This document shows positions 17,843 to 27,691 of a stretch of 64,000 bases of DNA, piece by piece. A program made the translations under genes and the position numbers. This stretch comes from Rossellomorea aquimaris (GTDB lineage: Bacteria; Bacillota; Bacilli; Bacillales; Bacillaceae_B), in contig NZ_CP141595.1 in assembly GCF_035590735.1 (NCBI RefSeq), forward strand, positions 2,203,001-2,267,000, written 5' to 3'. A model generated the notes under the pieces. The model was not told the DNA's origin. It did no database searches and worked only from the letters and a program-made list of their open reading frames with translations. The stretch's first letter is position 1. Each line of letters opens with the position of its first letter.

Positions 17843-20800
17843 ATGGCATTTCCCAGTAATGCACAATATACCCCGGTTTTAGTTGGGGGAACACCATTAT
17901 TTGACGTCTTGGGAGACGAGAGTCCGGTATCGACGGATATTGTAGGAAATTCAACATTCCCTGCAGGATTCTTCGCATACGATGGTACCAATGTCTATTT
18001 TCGATTAAGGCTGAATGGGGATCCCCGAAACAATCAGTTGACAGGGTTCAGGAATTTCTCATGGGGGGTTTTAATCAACACTACAGGTGTGGCAGGTACG
18101 TACGATTGGCTCTTTAACGTAGATGGGTTGAATAATCGTGTGAGTTTGATTCAGAATACAGTGAAATTAGTGAATTCGTGGAATGATCCAGCTGAAGGAA
18201 CTGGAGGGGGGAATCCTAATTTCGCCCAGCCGATTACCAATTTCGACTTCGCAAGGGTATCACCTGCTGATTCCAGCATTGGTGGGGGGCAGGATTTCTT
18301 TCTTGATTGGTTTCTCCCGGCAAGCACCGTCTTCTCTTTCTTAGGCATAAATGCTTCATCAGCTATTCGTGCCGTGTATTTTACCTCTGCAAACGCTAAC
18401 AACTACAACAAAGATTCCTTAAGAACGAGCGAGGGTTTTTCATTTGCAAATGCATTGACAGATCCCGTCACTCCAGAACAAGTTGATATAAGAGCGAAAT
18501 TGACAACGAATAAGGTATTGAACACCGGTCCACAAACAGTTGCTCTTGGTCAGCAAGCAAATTGGACCGGCACCATTACAGTCACAAATTCCGGACGTTC
18601 TCAAGCAACTTCCGTCTTTCTGGATGATATTATTGGGCCCGATATCGTTAACTCTTTTGTAGTGAATTCCACTTCACAAGGATTAACAACGTACAATTCA
18701 GTGACTAAATTGCTTACCTGGAACGTGGGGAACCTGAACCCGGGTGCCACTGCAACATTAACATTTACATTAAATGGTGCATTCACGACTAGTGGTTCAC
18801 GGAATTTAGACAGGGTACAAGCTTCAGGTTTTGATACTTCATCAGGAAATGCAATACAATCAAACACATCCGTCATCAGTATCACAGTCCAGCAGAACGC
18901 CACAATCAATGGGATAATTACCGATTTATCGACAGGGTTGGCACTCCCGAATACAACAGTGTCTCTTCTTCAAGGAATGAGCACGATTGCTACAACTCAA
19001 TCAAACGCAAGTGGATTTTATACATTTACGAATGTAGTACCTGGAAACTATACAGTACAGGCTGCTTTAACGAACTATGTAACAGGATCAGCTAACGTAA
19101 CGGCAGTAGGTGGTACATCAACAACGGCGGATATTGCACTTGTACCTCAGCCAAGTACGATTTCCGGAAATGTATCAAATGGTGGTCCCATTAACAATGC
19201 AGCCGTCCAGCTTCTTAATAATTCAGGAACCGTAATAGATACCACAACCACTAACGGAGCAGGAAACTATTCTTTCGTAAATGTAACTCCGGGTATTTAT
19301 AATGTTTCTGTTATCGCAGCCGGTTTTCAATCTCAAGTTAAATCCGTCATGACAGCGCCCAACCAGGCAGCGGTCGTCAATTTTACCCTCTTTTCAAATC
19401 CGGGATCTATTTCAGGTACGGTCCGTGATTCCTCCAATAATACAGCCATCCCACTGGCAAATTTAGAGTTGATTGATTCAAACGGAGTACTCATTGCCAC
19501 CACGACGGCAGATGGAAGCGGTCAATATACCTTTAATAATTTCGCTCCCGGAAATTATCAAGTGAGGTCTTTCGCTACCAACTATAGTACAACGACAGTA
19601 TCTTCAACGGTTACAGCCGGTAATACCACAATAACGAACATTTTCCTTGAGCCCAATCCCGGTTCTATTCAAGGCACGGTAGTAGACGGCGATACCATGA
19701 TGGCCATTTCAGGAGCCTCAGTACAGGCTGTGAACAGTCAAAATGTCATCGTAGCCTCTGCAACAACAAACGGAAGCGGACAATATTCATTTGGTAGTCT
19801 TCTGCCTGGATCGTATTCTCTTATCTTTACAGCTGATGGGTTTGCGACCATAAACCTCGGTGCGGTTGTTACATCAAACACTTCTACAACTGTGAATGCG
19901 TTTTTATCCAAGCTTGCTGGAGCACTTCAAGGAACAGTGCTGGATCCCAATGCCGCCGGGATACCAAGTGCAACGGTTACCATATTCCAAAATAATATTC
20001 AGATTAATTCTGTAGTAACTGACGCAAATGGTAACTACATGATCTCCGGACTGCCGCCAGGAAGCTATACGGTTGTTGCTAGTGCACCCAATTACACCAC
20101 TGAAACCGTTGCAGCAATGATTGTAAATGGTCAATCTACCTCGTTAAATATAACGTTAAACGAAGATCCGGGTACATTGACGGGGTTTGTTAGAGATACG
20201 AATAATGCCCCGATTGCCGGAGGAAGTGTTACGGTTCAAATCAGTACCGGGGCAGGAATCATTGTTGCTACCACTGTCACGGCACCTGACGGATCCTATA
20301 CGGTTCAGAGCCTTGCCCCCGGGAATTACACCGTTGTCGCAGCATCATCAAATTTTCAGGCTGCCACTCAAGGGGTGACTGTTGTTTCGAATATGACCTC
20401 TAACGTGAACTTTAACTTGGCAGCTGATCCAGCTACAATATCTGGAATCGTATCAAATGCCCAAACAGGCACGCCAATAGTAGGTGCAAATGTGGAGGTA
20501 AGAATTGTTGATTCAAGTGGAGCAGTCATCGCGACCGTTTTGACAGATAATAATGGAGAATATGTTGTAAATGGATTGGCTCCAAGTATTTACACGGTCC
20601 TGGTTTCCGCACCAGATTTTCAAACCAATGCCGCTACTGTACAAGTCACCTCAAATCAAACAGTGGATGGAAGCATCGCACTTGAACCTGATCCCGGTCA
20701 GATAACAGGGACAGTCTTAGACAGTGTTGGGAGTAACCCTATCTCTGGAGCAAGTGTCAGCATCGTGAACAGCTCAGGAACATTGATTACAACGGTATTA

Positions 20801-23800
20801 ACGGATCCAAACGGAATATTCATGGTTGAAGGACTCGCACCGGATAACTATACAGTGAACGTTTTTGCAAACGACTTCCAAAACGGGACAGTGGGAGCCC
20901 TGGTAAATTCAGGGCAGACAACGCCGGTTTCGGTTTCACTGGTACCAAATCCAGGAGCGATAACGGGGACCATCAGCCCTCTTGTAACGAATACAACCAT
21001 TCAACTTCGGAATGTTAACAACGTATTAATCGATTCAGTCGTGCCAAATCAGGATGGGACATTTTCTTTCAATAATTTAACGCCGGGAACCTACACCGTT
21101 TTAGGATCGGCTCCTAACTTTTCAACTGCCCAGGCTGGAGCTTTCGTCCTGGCGAATCAAACTTCAACCGTGGATTTAACTCTTACCCCAAATCCAGGCA
21201 CAGTGTCAGGGATCGTGACGGATAATCTCGGAAATCCACTTGTAAACGCCATTGTACAAATCTTTGATCAAAATAATAGTTTAATCGGTTCAGGATTCAC
21301 TGACTCATCTGGACAATATATTGTCGGAAATCTTCCAAGCGGATCATTCAATGTGGTTGTCAATTCACCCGGGTTCGGGCAGGTCATTACAGGGATATTC
21401 GTAGAGGTCGGTCAAGATTTAAGCAATGTAAATATTTCCTTGATACCAAACCCGGGCTCCATCAACGGTCAGATCACTAATCGAACTACAGGAGAACCGA
21501 TTTCAGGCGTAACTGTAATCATCATTGATGGAAGTTCTCAAATTCCAGTCGCAACAACAACAACTTCAGTATTTGGAAACTATTCAGTTAGTGGTTTATC
21601 ACCAGGCTCATATATTGTCTCAGCAACTAAAATGAATTTTTCCACAGAGCAGATTGGAGCCATTGTCATTAGTGACACAGATACGAGAGCTGACTTGTCA
21701 CTAGGGGAAAATCCAGGTGCTTTGGAAGGAAATGTTGAAGATACCAATGGAAATCCAATAACAGGAAATGGTATTCAAATTTCAGTGTACAATGAAAACA
21801 ACGTTCTGGTAGTTGCATTTCTTGCAAATTCAGACGGCACATACACTGTTCCATCTCTCGCGCCGGGTACGTACTTCATTACAGCTACGGTACCGAACTT
21901 TTCGTCCTCAACCGTTTCAGCAATCGTGGAATCCAATCAGACTAGCATTGTAACAAACGTATTAGCTGCAATTCCGGTAATGTTAACCGTTCAAGTCCTG
22001 ATTGAAGCTACTGCGAATCCAATCCAAGGAGCAACGGTTACGGTGAGGCACGCCAATAACATTCCAATTGCAACAGGAATCACAGATGAAAGTGGATTTG
22101 TCACGTTTTTCTCTTTACCAATAGGCACATTGAATATCACAGCTGATGCTTCTTCGTTTGGAACGGATACGAAGTCTGTTATTGGTGGCCCGGGGGATAT
22201 TCTATTTGCATCCCTGAATCTGGCGCAAAATCCTGGTCAACTCCAAGGGTTTATTTCAAATCTTGTTAACGGAAATGCAATCCCTAACGCCGTCATTCAA
22301 CTATACGATTTCACGAATGTTCTCGTCCAAACCACGTTATCTAATCAAAACGGAGAATATACCTTCTCGGGAGTAACTCCTGGAGTGTATACGGTCATTG
22401 CCAATGCAACAGATTTTGGGCCGGAGACGGCTGGTGTCATCGTAGAATCCAATCAATCCAGTTTCCTAAGCTTTGCATTACGTCCAAATCCGGGTATCGT
22501 ACAAGGATTTGTCCGTGACTCGATTACGCTTAACCCGATATCAGGTGCAACAGTAGAAGTCAGGGAGCTTTCCGGATCGGGTCCAATCATTTTTACCACG
22601 ATTACGGATTCGAACGGGTTCTTCCAGACGACGACCTTCTCCGCGAGGGTATATGTATTAGTCGGAAGCAGTCCTGGTTTTGGCACAAGCGCTGTATCGG
22701 CAGAAGTGATGAGTGGAGGTGTTACTGAAATTGAGCTTCTTCTTACGCCAAATCCGGGGTCCCTTGTCGGAACTGCTAGAGATGCTGCGACATTACAACC
22801 GTTGACAGACACATTAATCAGGGTCATCGACAACCAGGGAACAGTGGTAGCGACCGTACAAACGTCTGTTGACGGAACATATCTTATCGAAGGTCTTGCT
22901 CAAGGAAGCTATTCTGTAGCCGCCATTAACCCTGACTACCAATCCGAAATTGTTCAAACAAACATTCAGCCTAATTCTACGACATTATTAGACTTTAATC
23001 TTCAGGTCAATCCCGCGACTCTTAGTGGGAACATCGTTGATGCATTTGATCAGTCCCCTTTAACCGGTGTAATTGTTGAAGTTCATTTAAGTGGAACCGA
23101 CATTCTGGTGAGACGTGTCCTTACTGACGAAAACGGAAACTATTTAATCGAAGGACTGCCGCAAGGAACCTTTGACGTGAAAGCTCAGCTTCAAGATTAC
23201 GCCATAAATGTGAATACCGTATTTTTATCACCTGGTGATAGTGAAGTGCTAAATGTTGAACTTGTTCCATTCCCTGCAACGGTTCAAGGAACGATTAGAG
23301 ATGCAGACACATTTGATCTACTTAGCGGTGCACTTGTACAGGTGGTTATACCAAATACCGACATCGTTGTTGGGAGCATCATTACATCCAGTGACGGTAC
23401 GTATTCTATCGGTAATTTACCACAGGGAAGCTATAATGTAGTCATATCAGCAGACGGCTATGCCACTGAGGTTGTACCGGTCATCCTTGCTCCAAATGGG
23501 ACAGAAACGGTGAATGCGAATCTTGACCCGAATCCAGCAACCATTTCCGGCGAGGTATTAAATGCTCAATCGGCTGCCGGAATACAAGGTGCGTTAGTGA
23601 GAGTTTTTAACTCTGAGGGCGTGTTTATTACAAGTATTTTAACCGATGAAAATGGTTTCTACACAATTTCCGGCTTGGGAGCAGGTCAATACACTGTTAT
23701 AGCGAGTGCACCCGGTTTCGCAGATGGCATTAACATCGTTACGCTATCACCGGGTGAAACCGAATTACTGAATTTCAGCTTATCAAACCAAACCGCAACT

Positions 23801-25399
23801 CTTAGAGGAATTGTACGGGATAACGTGAACAATCAACCGCTTCAATCCGCTCTTGTACAAGTTTTCAGAATAGGTACAACGATCCCGATTGCCTCCGTCC
23901 TTACCAATGGCTCTGGTGAGTATGTGATTGAGGGGTTAGATCCCAGAGAATATCGAGTCGTCTTTTCAGCTGATGGATACGCAAGTGAAGTCTTCAGGAT
24001 TTTCCTTACCAATGGCGAAGACCGGACACTTAATGTGAATCTCCTGCGCCAGCCAGCCACAATTACAGGTAATGTAACCGATGCGATAACAGGACTGCCG
24101 ATCCAAAGTGCCGGCGTCATTACGGTGATCAGTGGAAGTGGAATCGTAGTAGCGTCCACCTTGACGGACCAAGAAGGAAATTATATCTTAACTGGTCTGG
24201 CACATGGTGATTACAACGTGATCTTCTCAGCTGATGGATACGTCAGGTCGACGTTCATGATCACATTAAGCCCGAATGAAACAGCCGTCCTCAATGCCGC
24301 TTTAGAACCAAATCCCGCTACCATTACGGGAAATGTACGTGACGTTAATACGCTCGATCCGATCGGCAACGCAATCATCCAAGTATTCACACTCGATGGA
24401 ATATTACTGGGAGTTACCCTTACAGATATGAATGGTAATTACATCATTTCTGGTTTGCCTGGGGGAACAGTCGTACTGGTCGTGCGCGCACAAGGATATC
24501 AAAGTCAAATGGAAAATGTTACCGTGATAAGAGGTAACACGACGACAGTCAACTTCTTATTAAAGGATAATCCGTCAAGCGTAAGCGGAATTGTCACAGA
24601 CATTCGAACAGGCGAACCCATTTCCCAAGTTCTTGTTCAAATCTTTCCGACAGGTTCTGTTGTTCCGATTCGGTCTACCTTGACCGATCCAAATGGATTC
24701 TATATCCTGACGGGATTACCTGCAGGAACATACGTGATAAGATTCACTGCAGCAGGCTACCCGGTTAAAGAGATTTCAATTGCACTTGGAGAAAGTGTAG
24801 ACCTACAGTTAAACGTTCAATTAGGAGAAGAACCCCCGCCTCCGCCACCTGGAAGTATAAGACCTGAATGTATCTCCGTAGAAAAAGTGTATGACTGGGT
24901 CATCGCAACCCACAACACCACGCAATCCATGAGTCTCTCACCGGATTGCAGTGAGCTCGTAGATGAGCTAGTGGCAAAAGGGGACGGAATAAATGTAGAG
25001 TGTCAGCTTAGTCCAAATACCGATCCGAGATGCTTGCTCGTTACGTTTGAAAGAGGAACATCGGGTTATGTTGTGATTCGTGGGCAAGCTCTACTGCTTG
25101 TTACCATCCAATCTTTATACAATGAAGACGATTCCTGCACCATGGAAGTGCCAATCTTTTTTGACAAAAAAATAGCGGTATGCTTTCCAAAAGGAATAGA
25201 TGCAAGCAAAGTGAACTGTTCAATAGTGGATATAAAGTGTCGTGAGAAAGAAGGAAGCCTTACACGCGAACAAGTGAAAATACAACTCATCGCATGCCTG
25301 GAAGTAGAAATACTTCATCCTGTTGTTCTTGAAGTGTTAGGAACATTCTGTACGCCAAGAACCATTGTCAAGCGTGTGGAAGAAGGTGATATGTGTTAA
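17843..25399 (+). CDS. Giant repeat protein: 23 carboxypeptidase-regulatory-like domains with Cys-rich end
   Basis: A 2518-residue protein. Residues 1-215 form a beta-rich domain I do not recognise. Residues about 220-345 look like a DUF11-type domain (ITVTNSGRSQATSVFLDD). Then 23 tandem beta-sandwich repeats of about 86 residues run to about 2330. Each begins P-[GA]-x-[IL]-x-G-x-V-x-D and holds GxYxxxGLxPGxYxV, the pattern of CarboxypepD_reg/CNA-B-like stalk domains. After a run of six prolines comes a C-terminal domain of about 180 residues with 11 Cys, while I see no Cys in the repeats. There is no signal peptide, LPXTG motif or membrane anchor, so ordinary Sec secretion and sortase anchoring are unlikely. 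Deposition on the spore surface by the mother cell is my inference. A strong AAAGGAGGG precedes the ATG. It is a single-gene unit. Confidence 0.9.
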   Translation: MAFPSNAQYTPVLVGGTPLFDVLGDESPVSTDIVGNSTFPAGFFAYDGTNVYFRLRLNGDPRNNQLTGFRNFSWGVLINTTGVAGTYDWLFNVDGLNNRVSLIQNTVKLVNSWNDPAEGTGGGNPNFAQPITNFDFARVSPADSSIGGGQDFFLDWFLPASTVFSFLGINASSAIRAVYFTSANANNYNKDSLRTSEGFSFANALTDPVTPEQVDIRAKLTTNKVLNTGPQTVALGQQANWTGTITVTNSGRSQATSVFLDDIIGPDIVNSFVVNSTSQGLTTYNSVTKLLTWNVGNLNPGATATLTFTLNGAFTTSGSRNLDRVQASGFDTSSGNAIQSNTSVISITVQQNATINGIITDLSTGLALPNTTVSLLQGMSTIATTQSNASGFYTFTNVVPGNYTVQAALTNYVTGSANVTAVGGTSTTADIALVPQPSTISGNVSNGGPINNAAVQLLNNSGTVIDTTTTNGAGNYSFVNVTPGIYNVSVIAAGFQSQVKSVMTAPNQAAVVNFTLFSNPGSISGTVRDSSNNTAIPLANLELIDSNGVLIATTTADGSGQYTFNNFAPGNYQVRSFATNYSTTTVSSTVTAGNTTITNIFLEPNPGSIQGTVVDGDTMMAISGASVQAVNSQNVIVASATTNGSGQYSFGSLLPGSYSLIFTADGFATINLGAVVTSNTSTTVNAFLSKLAGALQGTVLDPNAAGIPSATVTIFQNNIQINSVVTDANGNYMISGLPPGSYTVVASAPNYTTETVAAMIVNGQSTSLNITLNEDPGTLTGFVRDTNNAPIAGGSVTVQISTGAGIIVATTVTAPDGSYTVQSLAPGNYTVVAASSNFQAATQGVTVVSNMTSNVNFNLAADPATISGIVSNAQTGTPIVGANVEVRIVDSSGAVIATVLTDNNGEYVVNGLAPSIYTVLVSAPDFQTNAATVQVTSNQTVDGSIALEPDPGQITGTVLDSVGSNPISGASVSIVNSSGTLITTVLTDPNGIFMVEGLAPDNYTVNVFANDFQNGTVGALVNSGQTTPVSVSLVPNPGAITGTISPLVTNTTIQLRNVNNVLIDSVVPNQDGTFSFNNLTPGTYTVLGSAPNFSTAQAGAFVLANQTSTVDLTLTPNPGTVSGIVTDNLGNPLVNAIVQIFDQNNSLIGSGFTDSSGQYIVGNLPSGSFNVVVNSPGFGQVITGIFVEVGQDLSNVNISLIPNPGSINGQITNRTTGEPISGVTVIIIDGSSQIPVATTTTSVFGNYSVSGLSPGSYIVSATKMNFSTEQIGAIVISDTDTRADLSLGENPGALEGNVEDTNGNPITGNGIQISVYNENNVLVVAFLANSDGTYTVPSLAPGTYFITATVPNFSSSTVSAIVESNQTSIVTNVLAAIPVMLTVQVLIEATANPIQGATVTVRHANNIPIATGITDESGFVTFFSLPIGTLNITADASSFGTDTKSVIGGPGDILFASLNLAQNPGQLQGFISNLVNGNAIPNAVIQLYDFTNVLVQTTLSNQNGEYTFSGVTPGVYTVIANATDFGPETAGVIVESNQSSFLSFALRPNPGIVQGFVRDSITLNPISGATVEVRELSGSGPIIFTTITDSNGFFQTTTFSARVYVLVGSSPGFGTSAVSAEVMSGGVTEIELLLTPNPGSLVGTARDAATLQPLTDTLIRVIDNQGTVVATVQTSVDGTYLIEGLAQGSYSVAAINPDYQSEIVQTNIQPNSTTLLDFNLQVNPATLSGNIVDAFDQSPLTGVIVEVHLSGTDILVRRVLTDENGNYLIEGLPQGTFDVKAQLQDYAINVNTVFLSPGDSEVLNVELVPFPATVQGTIRDADTFDLLSGALVQVVIPNTDIVVGSIITSSDGTYSIGNLPQGSYNVVISADGYATEVVPVILAPNGTETVNANLDPNPATISGEVLNAQSAAGIQGALVRVFNSEGVFITSILTDENGFYTISGLGAGQYTVIASAPGFADGINIVTLSPGETELLNFSLSNQTATLRGIVRDNVNNQPLQSALVQVFRIGTTIPIASVLTNGSGEYVIEGLDPREYRVVFSADGYASEVFRIFLTNGEDRTLNVNLLRQPATITGNVTDAITGLPIQSAGVITVISGSGIVVASTLTDQEGNYILTGLAHGDYNVIFSADGYVRSTFMITLSPNETAVLNAALEPNPATITGNVRDVNTLDPIGNAIIQVFTLDGILLGVTLTDMNGNYIISGLPGGTVVLVVRAQGYQSQMENVTVIRGNTTTVNFLLKDNPSSVSGIVTDIRTGEPISQVLVQIFPTGSVVPIRSTLTDPNGFYILTGLPAGTYVIRFTAAGYPVKEISIALGESVDLQLNVQLGEEPPPPPPGSIRPECISVEKVYDWVIATHNTTQSMSLSPDCSELVDELVAKGDGINVECQLSPNTDPRCLLVTFERGTSGYVVIRGQALLLVTIQSLYNEDDSCTMEVPIFFDKKIAVCFPKGIDASKVNCSIVDIKCREKEGSLTREQVKIQLIACLEVEILHPVVLEVLGTFCTPRTIVKRVEEGDMC
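18899..24832 (+). repeat. 23 tandem repeats of about 258 bases inside the giant gene
   Basis: The repeats are alike in protein pattern but quite different in DNA sequence, so this is an old expansion rather than recent slippage. The boundaries are marked by repeated Asn-Pro-Gly or Asn-Pro-Ala codons every 80-90 residues. Repeats 17-22 are the most alike (LxPxxTxxLNxxLxPNPAT). Confidence 0.85.
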
Positions 25400-25407
25400 A
25401 AAAATAT

Positions 25408-25429
25408 GGTGCCCCCTATGTAGGGCACC
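25408..25429. terminator. Bidirectional terminator between giant gene and VOC gene
   Basis: GGTGCCC (25408-25414) pairs with GGGCACC (25423-25429). An A-run lies before it and a T-rich stretch after it, between convergent genes. Confidence 0.8.
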
Positions 25430-25441
25430 TATTTATTTGAA

Positions 25442-25867
25442 TTAAAACTTTCTCTGAAGTTCCCGAATGTTTTTTCGATGAAAAGGAGAGTCTCTTTGTT
25501 CATTTACGACGCTGAAGGGATTGTTGTCTAAATCAAAGAAATCAAAGCCTTTCATTCCACCGAAGTCTTCAATAGGGGTGGTGACTACACCTGCATTCGT
25601 CAACTTCTCGTGCTCTACTTCAATATTGTCCACTAAAAAATTAAAGTAGACATTTTTCTTTCTACCTCTGATTACAAATTCAGTAGGCTGAGGGGAGTCC
25701 ACCTGAACCAATCCTAATTGAGTGTCACTATCAGGAAAATAAAATCCTGCACCACCATCCCAAGTATCGATCTTTCTCACACCTAAATTCTTTTCATACC
25801 ATTTCATCGATTTCTCCATGTCCGTCACCGGGATAAATACACTACCGACTTTATACAAAATACTCAC
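25442..25867 (-). CDS. VOC (glyoxalase/bleomycin resistance) superfamily protein
   Basis: A 141-residue protein with two beta-alpha-beta-beta-beta units: VGSVFIPVTDMEKSMKWYEKNLG at the start and VYFNFLVDNIEVEHEKLTNAG near residue 75. The family covers metal-dependent lyases, dioxygenases and drug-binding proteins. No specific activity can be assigned. It is divergent from the sigma-factor gene, with under 90 bases between them. Confidence 0.87.
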   Translation of the reverse strand: MSILYKVGSVFIPVTDMEKSMKWYEKNLGVRKIDTWDGGAGFYFPDSDTQLGLVQVDSPQPTEFVIRGRKKNVYFNFLVDNIEVEHEKLTNAGVVTTPIEDFGGMKGFDFFDLDNNPFSVVNEQRDSPFHRKNIRELQRKF

Positions 25868-25953
25868 TCCTTCTATTTGGAATTCATTGGTATAACGATT
25901 ATACTAGAATAAAAGTTACATATGTTTTTATTTTTTTTGAAAGGAAGAAAATT

Positions 25954-26586
25954 TTGATTTTTGAGGAACTGGAAAATACGATTTTAAAACTTTATAAGTA
26001 TTGTGTTAAGCTCTCTGGTTCTACTCCAGAGGCAGAAGACCTTGTTCAGGAGACTCTTTTGAAAACGTACAAATTGAAGAAATCTGATCCAGAACGAAAC
26101 TTTTCCATGTCCTATCTCTATACCATCTCCAAGAACCTTTATATTGATGGGAAAAGGAAAAGGAAAGAAGTGATGTGTTTTCATGAAGAGTATCATTTTG
26201 AATCACACGACTTTACCGAATATGACTCTCTGTTGGAATCTCTATTTTCACAGTTACCCCTTAAGCAAGCAATGCTTCTCACATTGAAAGACGTGTTTGG
26301 TTACTCATCTAAAGAAATCGCCTCAATGCTTCGAATCAGCGATACATCTGTCAAGACCGCTCTTCACCGTGCCAGGAATAGAATAGTTAAGGGTGTTCCT
26401 TATGCAAATTCTAATAAAAAACTCCTATTTGAAATTACAAACTCTATCAAGAAATCAAATACATTACAATTATTTCAATATTATCGACTACTAGAAACCA
26501 AGTATTACAGTGCCTCAAGAAATGAAGTGAATACCATTTGCTACGCAGTTGATCCAGATGGAAATGTGTTAGAGATCATTAATTAA
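25954..26586 (+). CDS. ECF-like sigma-70 family sigma factor
   Basis: A 210-residue protein with region 2 (EAEDLVQETLLKTYKLKK near residue 27, YLYTISKNLYIDGKRKRK near 50) and region 4 (LPLKQAMLLTLKDVFGYSSKEIASMLRISDTSVKTALHRAR near 90-130). The C-terminal 60-residue tail (QLFQYYRLLETKYYSASR) resembles the extension of SigJ-like or regulator-fused ECF factors. The start is TTG behind AAAGGAAG. A GyrI-like gene follows 14 bases later, and there is no recognisable anti-sigma gene, so control may act through that partner or the tail. Confidence 0.88.
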   Translation: MIFEELENTILKLYKYCVKLSGSTPEAEDLVQETLLKTYKLKKSDPERNFSMSYLYTISKNLYIDGKRKRKEVMCFHEEYHFESHDFTEYDSLLESLFSQLPLKQAMLLTLKDVFGYSSKEIASMLRISDTSVKTALHRARNRIVKGVPYANSNKKLLFEITNSIKKSNTLQLFQYYRLLETKYYSASRNEVNTICYAVDPDGNVLEIIN

Positions 26587-26600
26587 GGAGGTATAATGAT

Positions 26601-27074
26601 ATGAATACGCGTCACATAGAAGTGAATGAAATTGGTGGATTGACCTTAGTAGGTTTTCGAGTCGTATGTCCTGGTGAACAGTACATCATTGAAATTCCAA
26701 AAGCTGCTGTTAAGTTGAAAGAAAGGGTCGATGAGATTCAGTATCTTGTAAATAAGCAGGTTCAACTTGGTGCGTTCGTAGCAGAGGACACTGCTGCAGA
26801 CTTGGAGGGATACTGGGTAGGGATGGAAGTGGAGAAAATTGAAGTTATTCCCCCTGGCATGGTGTCATTGACGATTCCTCCACAAACCTATGTAAGTACC
26901 TTTTATCAAGGGACGAATCATGGAATTAGAGATGCATATCGTGATATGCATGAATGGGCAAAGATGAACGGATATGAAAGACGTAGAGATTTATGGCACA
27001 TAGAGAGATTTTATCGTTTTGATAGTGGCAAACAGCTAGAAGTGGAATTGTTGGATACAGTTGAATCGAAGTGA
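26601..27074 (+). CDS. GyrI-like / effector-binding domain protein
   Basis: A 157-residue stand-alone small-molecule-binding domain (AraC effector-binding or GyrI-like fold). Typical marks are the N-terminal GGLTLVGFRV strand, GYWVGMEVEKIEVIPPGMVSLTIPP near residue 72 and a conserved helix IRDAYRDMHEWAKMNGY near 112. Members bind drugs or cationic compounds. It is co-transcribed with the sigma factor, which suggests a ligand-sensing role or a detoxification product of the regulon. The AAGGAGG site is strong. Confidence 0.82.
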   Translation: MNTRHIEVNEIGGLTLVGFRVVCPGEQYIIEIPKAAVKLKERVDEIQYLVNKQVQLGAFVAEDTAADLEGYWVGMEVEKIEVIPPGMVSLTIPPQTYVSTFYQGTNHGIRDAYRDMHEWAKMNGYERRRDLWHIERFYRFDSGKQLEVELLDTVESK

Positions 27075-27084
27075 TTGGATGGCT

Positions 27085-27111
27085 GACTCTGTTACTAGAG
27101 TCGGTTTTTTT
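27085..27111 (+). terminator. Terminator of sigma factor-GyrI operon
   Basis: GACTCT (27085-27090) pairs with AGAGTC (27097-27102), followed by GG and a run of seven Ts. Confidence 0.8.
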
Positions 27112-27550
27112 AATTGGACGTGGGTGGTGAGGAGGATTTCGAGTTATTAATGTAGAGGAAATGGTTGGAACGCAAATAAGGAACAAATTTTGCAATCACG
27201 GATTTGAGTAGACCGATTCGCCGTTAAATTTGAAATTTACCGTTAGAATCATTTTTTCGTCGTTTTCGTCGATAAGACGAAAATATCGCCGTTATCTCCT
27301 TTCTCAGCACATGCTTCATCATGAAAATTTAACCCTAATGGATCCAAAACACCCTTATACTATAATAATAGTCGTTTCATAACCCTTTTCACCAAGAGTT
27401 CACGGAAGCCATACAAAATACCAATGAATTCCGAAAAAGACTACACAATTAGGGATATCACATTCCCTCCACACCTCCAATTAAACCTGCTAATTCAACA
27501 AAATTCCTAGCCCAAACTCATCCTCTCCCACCACTATTTTCCGACAACAT
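27112..27550. other. Non-coding AT-rich spacer with short CCGTTA repeats
   Basis: About 440 bases without a credible gene. CCGTTA occurs three times (27221, 27240, 27290), twice as CGCCGTTA. TTTTCGTC (27263-27270) pairs with GACGAAAA (27276-27283). The second half is rich in C and A on the plus strand. It could be a member of a dispersed intergenic repeat family, but one window cannot show that. Confidence 0.4.
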
Positions 27551-27576
27551 GTTTCAAAATTCCACAAACGGGGTAA
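27551..27576 (+). promoter_or_regulatory. Candidate sigma-B promoter of the compatible-solute transporter
   Basis: GTTTCA (27551-27556), 14 bases, GGGTAA (27571-27576). This is close to the Bacillus sigma-B consensus GTTTAA-N12-14-GGGTAT. It lies 115 bases before the first transporter codon. General-stress control of osmoprotectant uptake is known for other opu genes. Confidence 0.65.
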
Positions 27577-27619
27577 AGGAATGTTGGCGCAATTATACGG
27601 TTATACTAAATCCGTGGGT

Positions 27620-27657
27620 CGTCAGGACTAGATTAGATCCTGGACGGCTTTTGTTTT
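27620..27657 (+). promoter_or_regulatory. Terminator-like hairpin in the transporter leader
   Basis: CGTCAGGA (27620-27627) pairs with TCCT-G-GACG (27638-27646, one bulged G), followed by GCTTTTGTTTTG. It lies inside the leader downstream of the sigma-B-type promoter. It may be an attenuator, or a leftover terminator of an upstream short transcript. Confidence 0.55.
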
Positions 27658-27691
27658 GCCTAAAATACATAAATAAAGGAGGGTGTAAACT

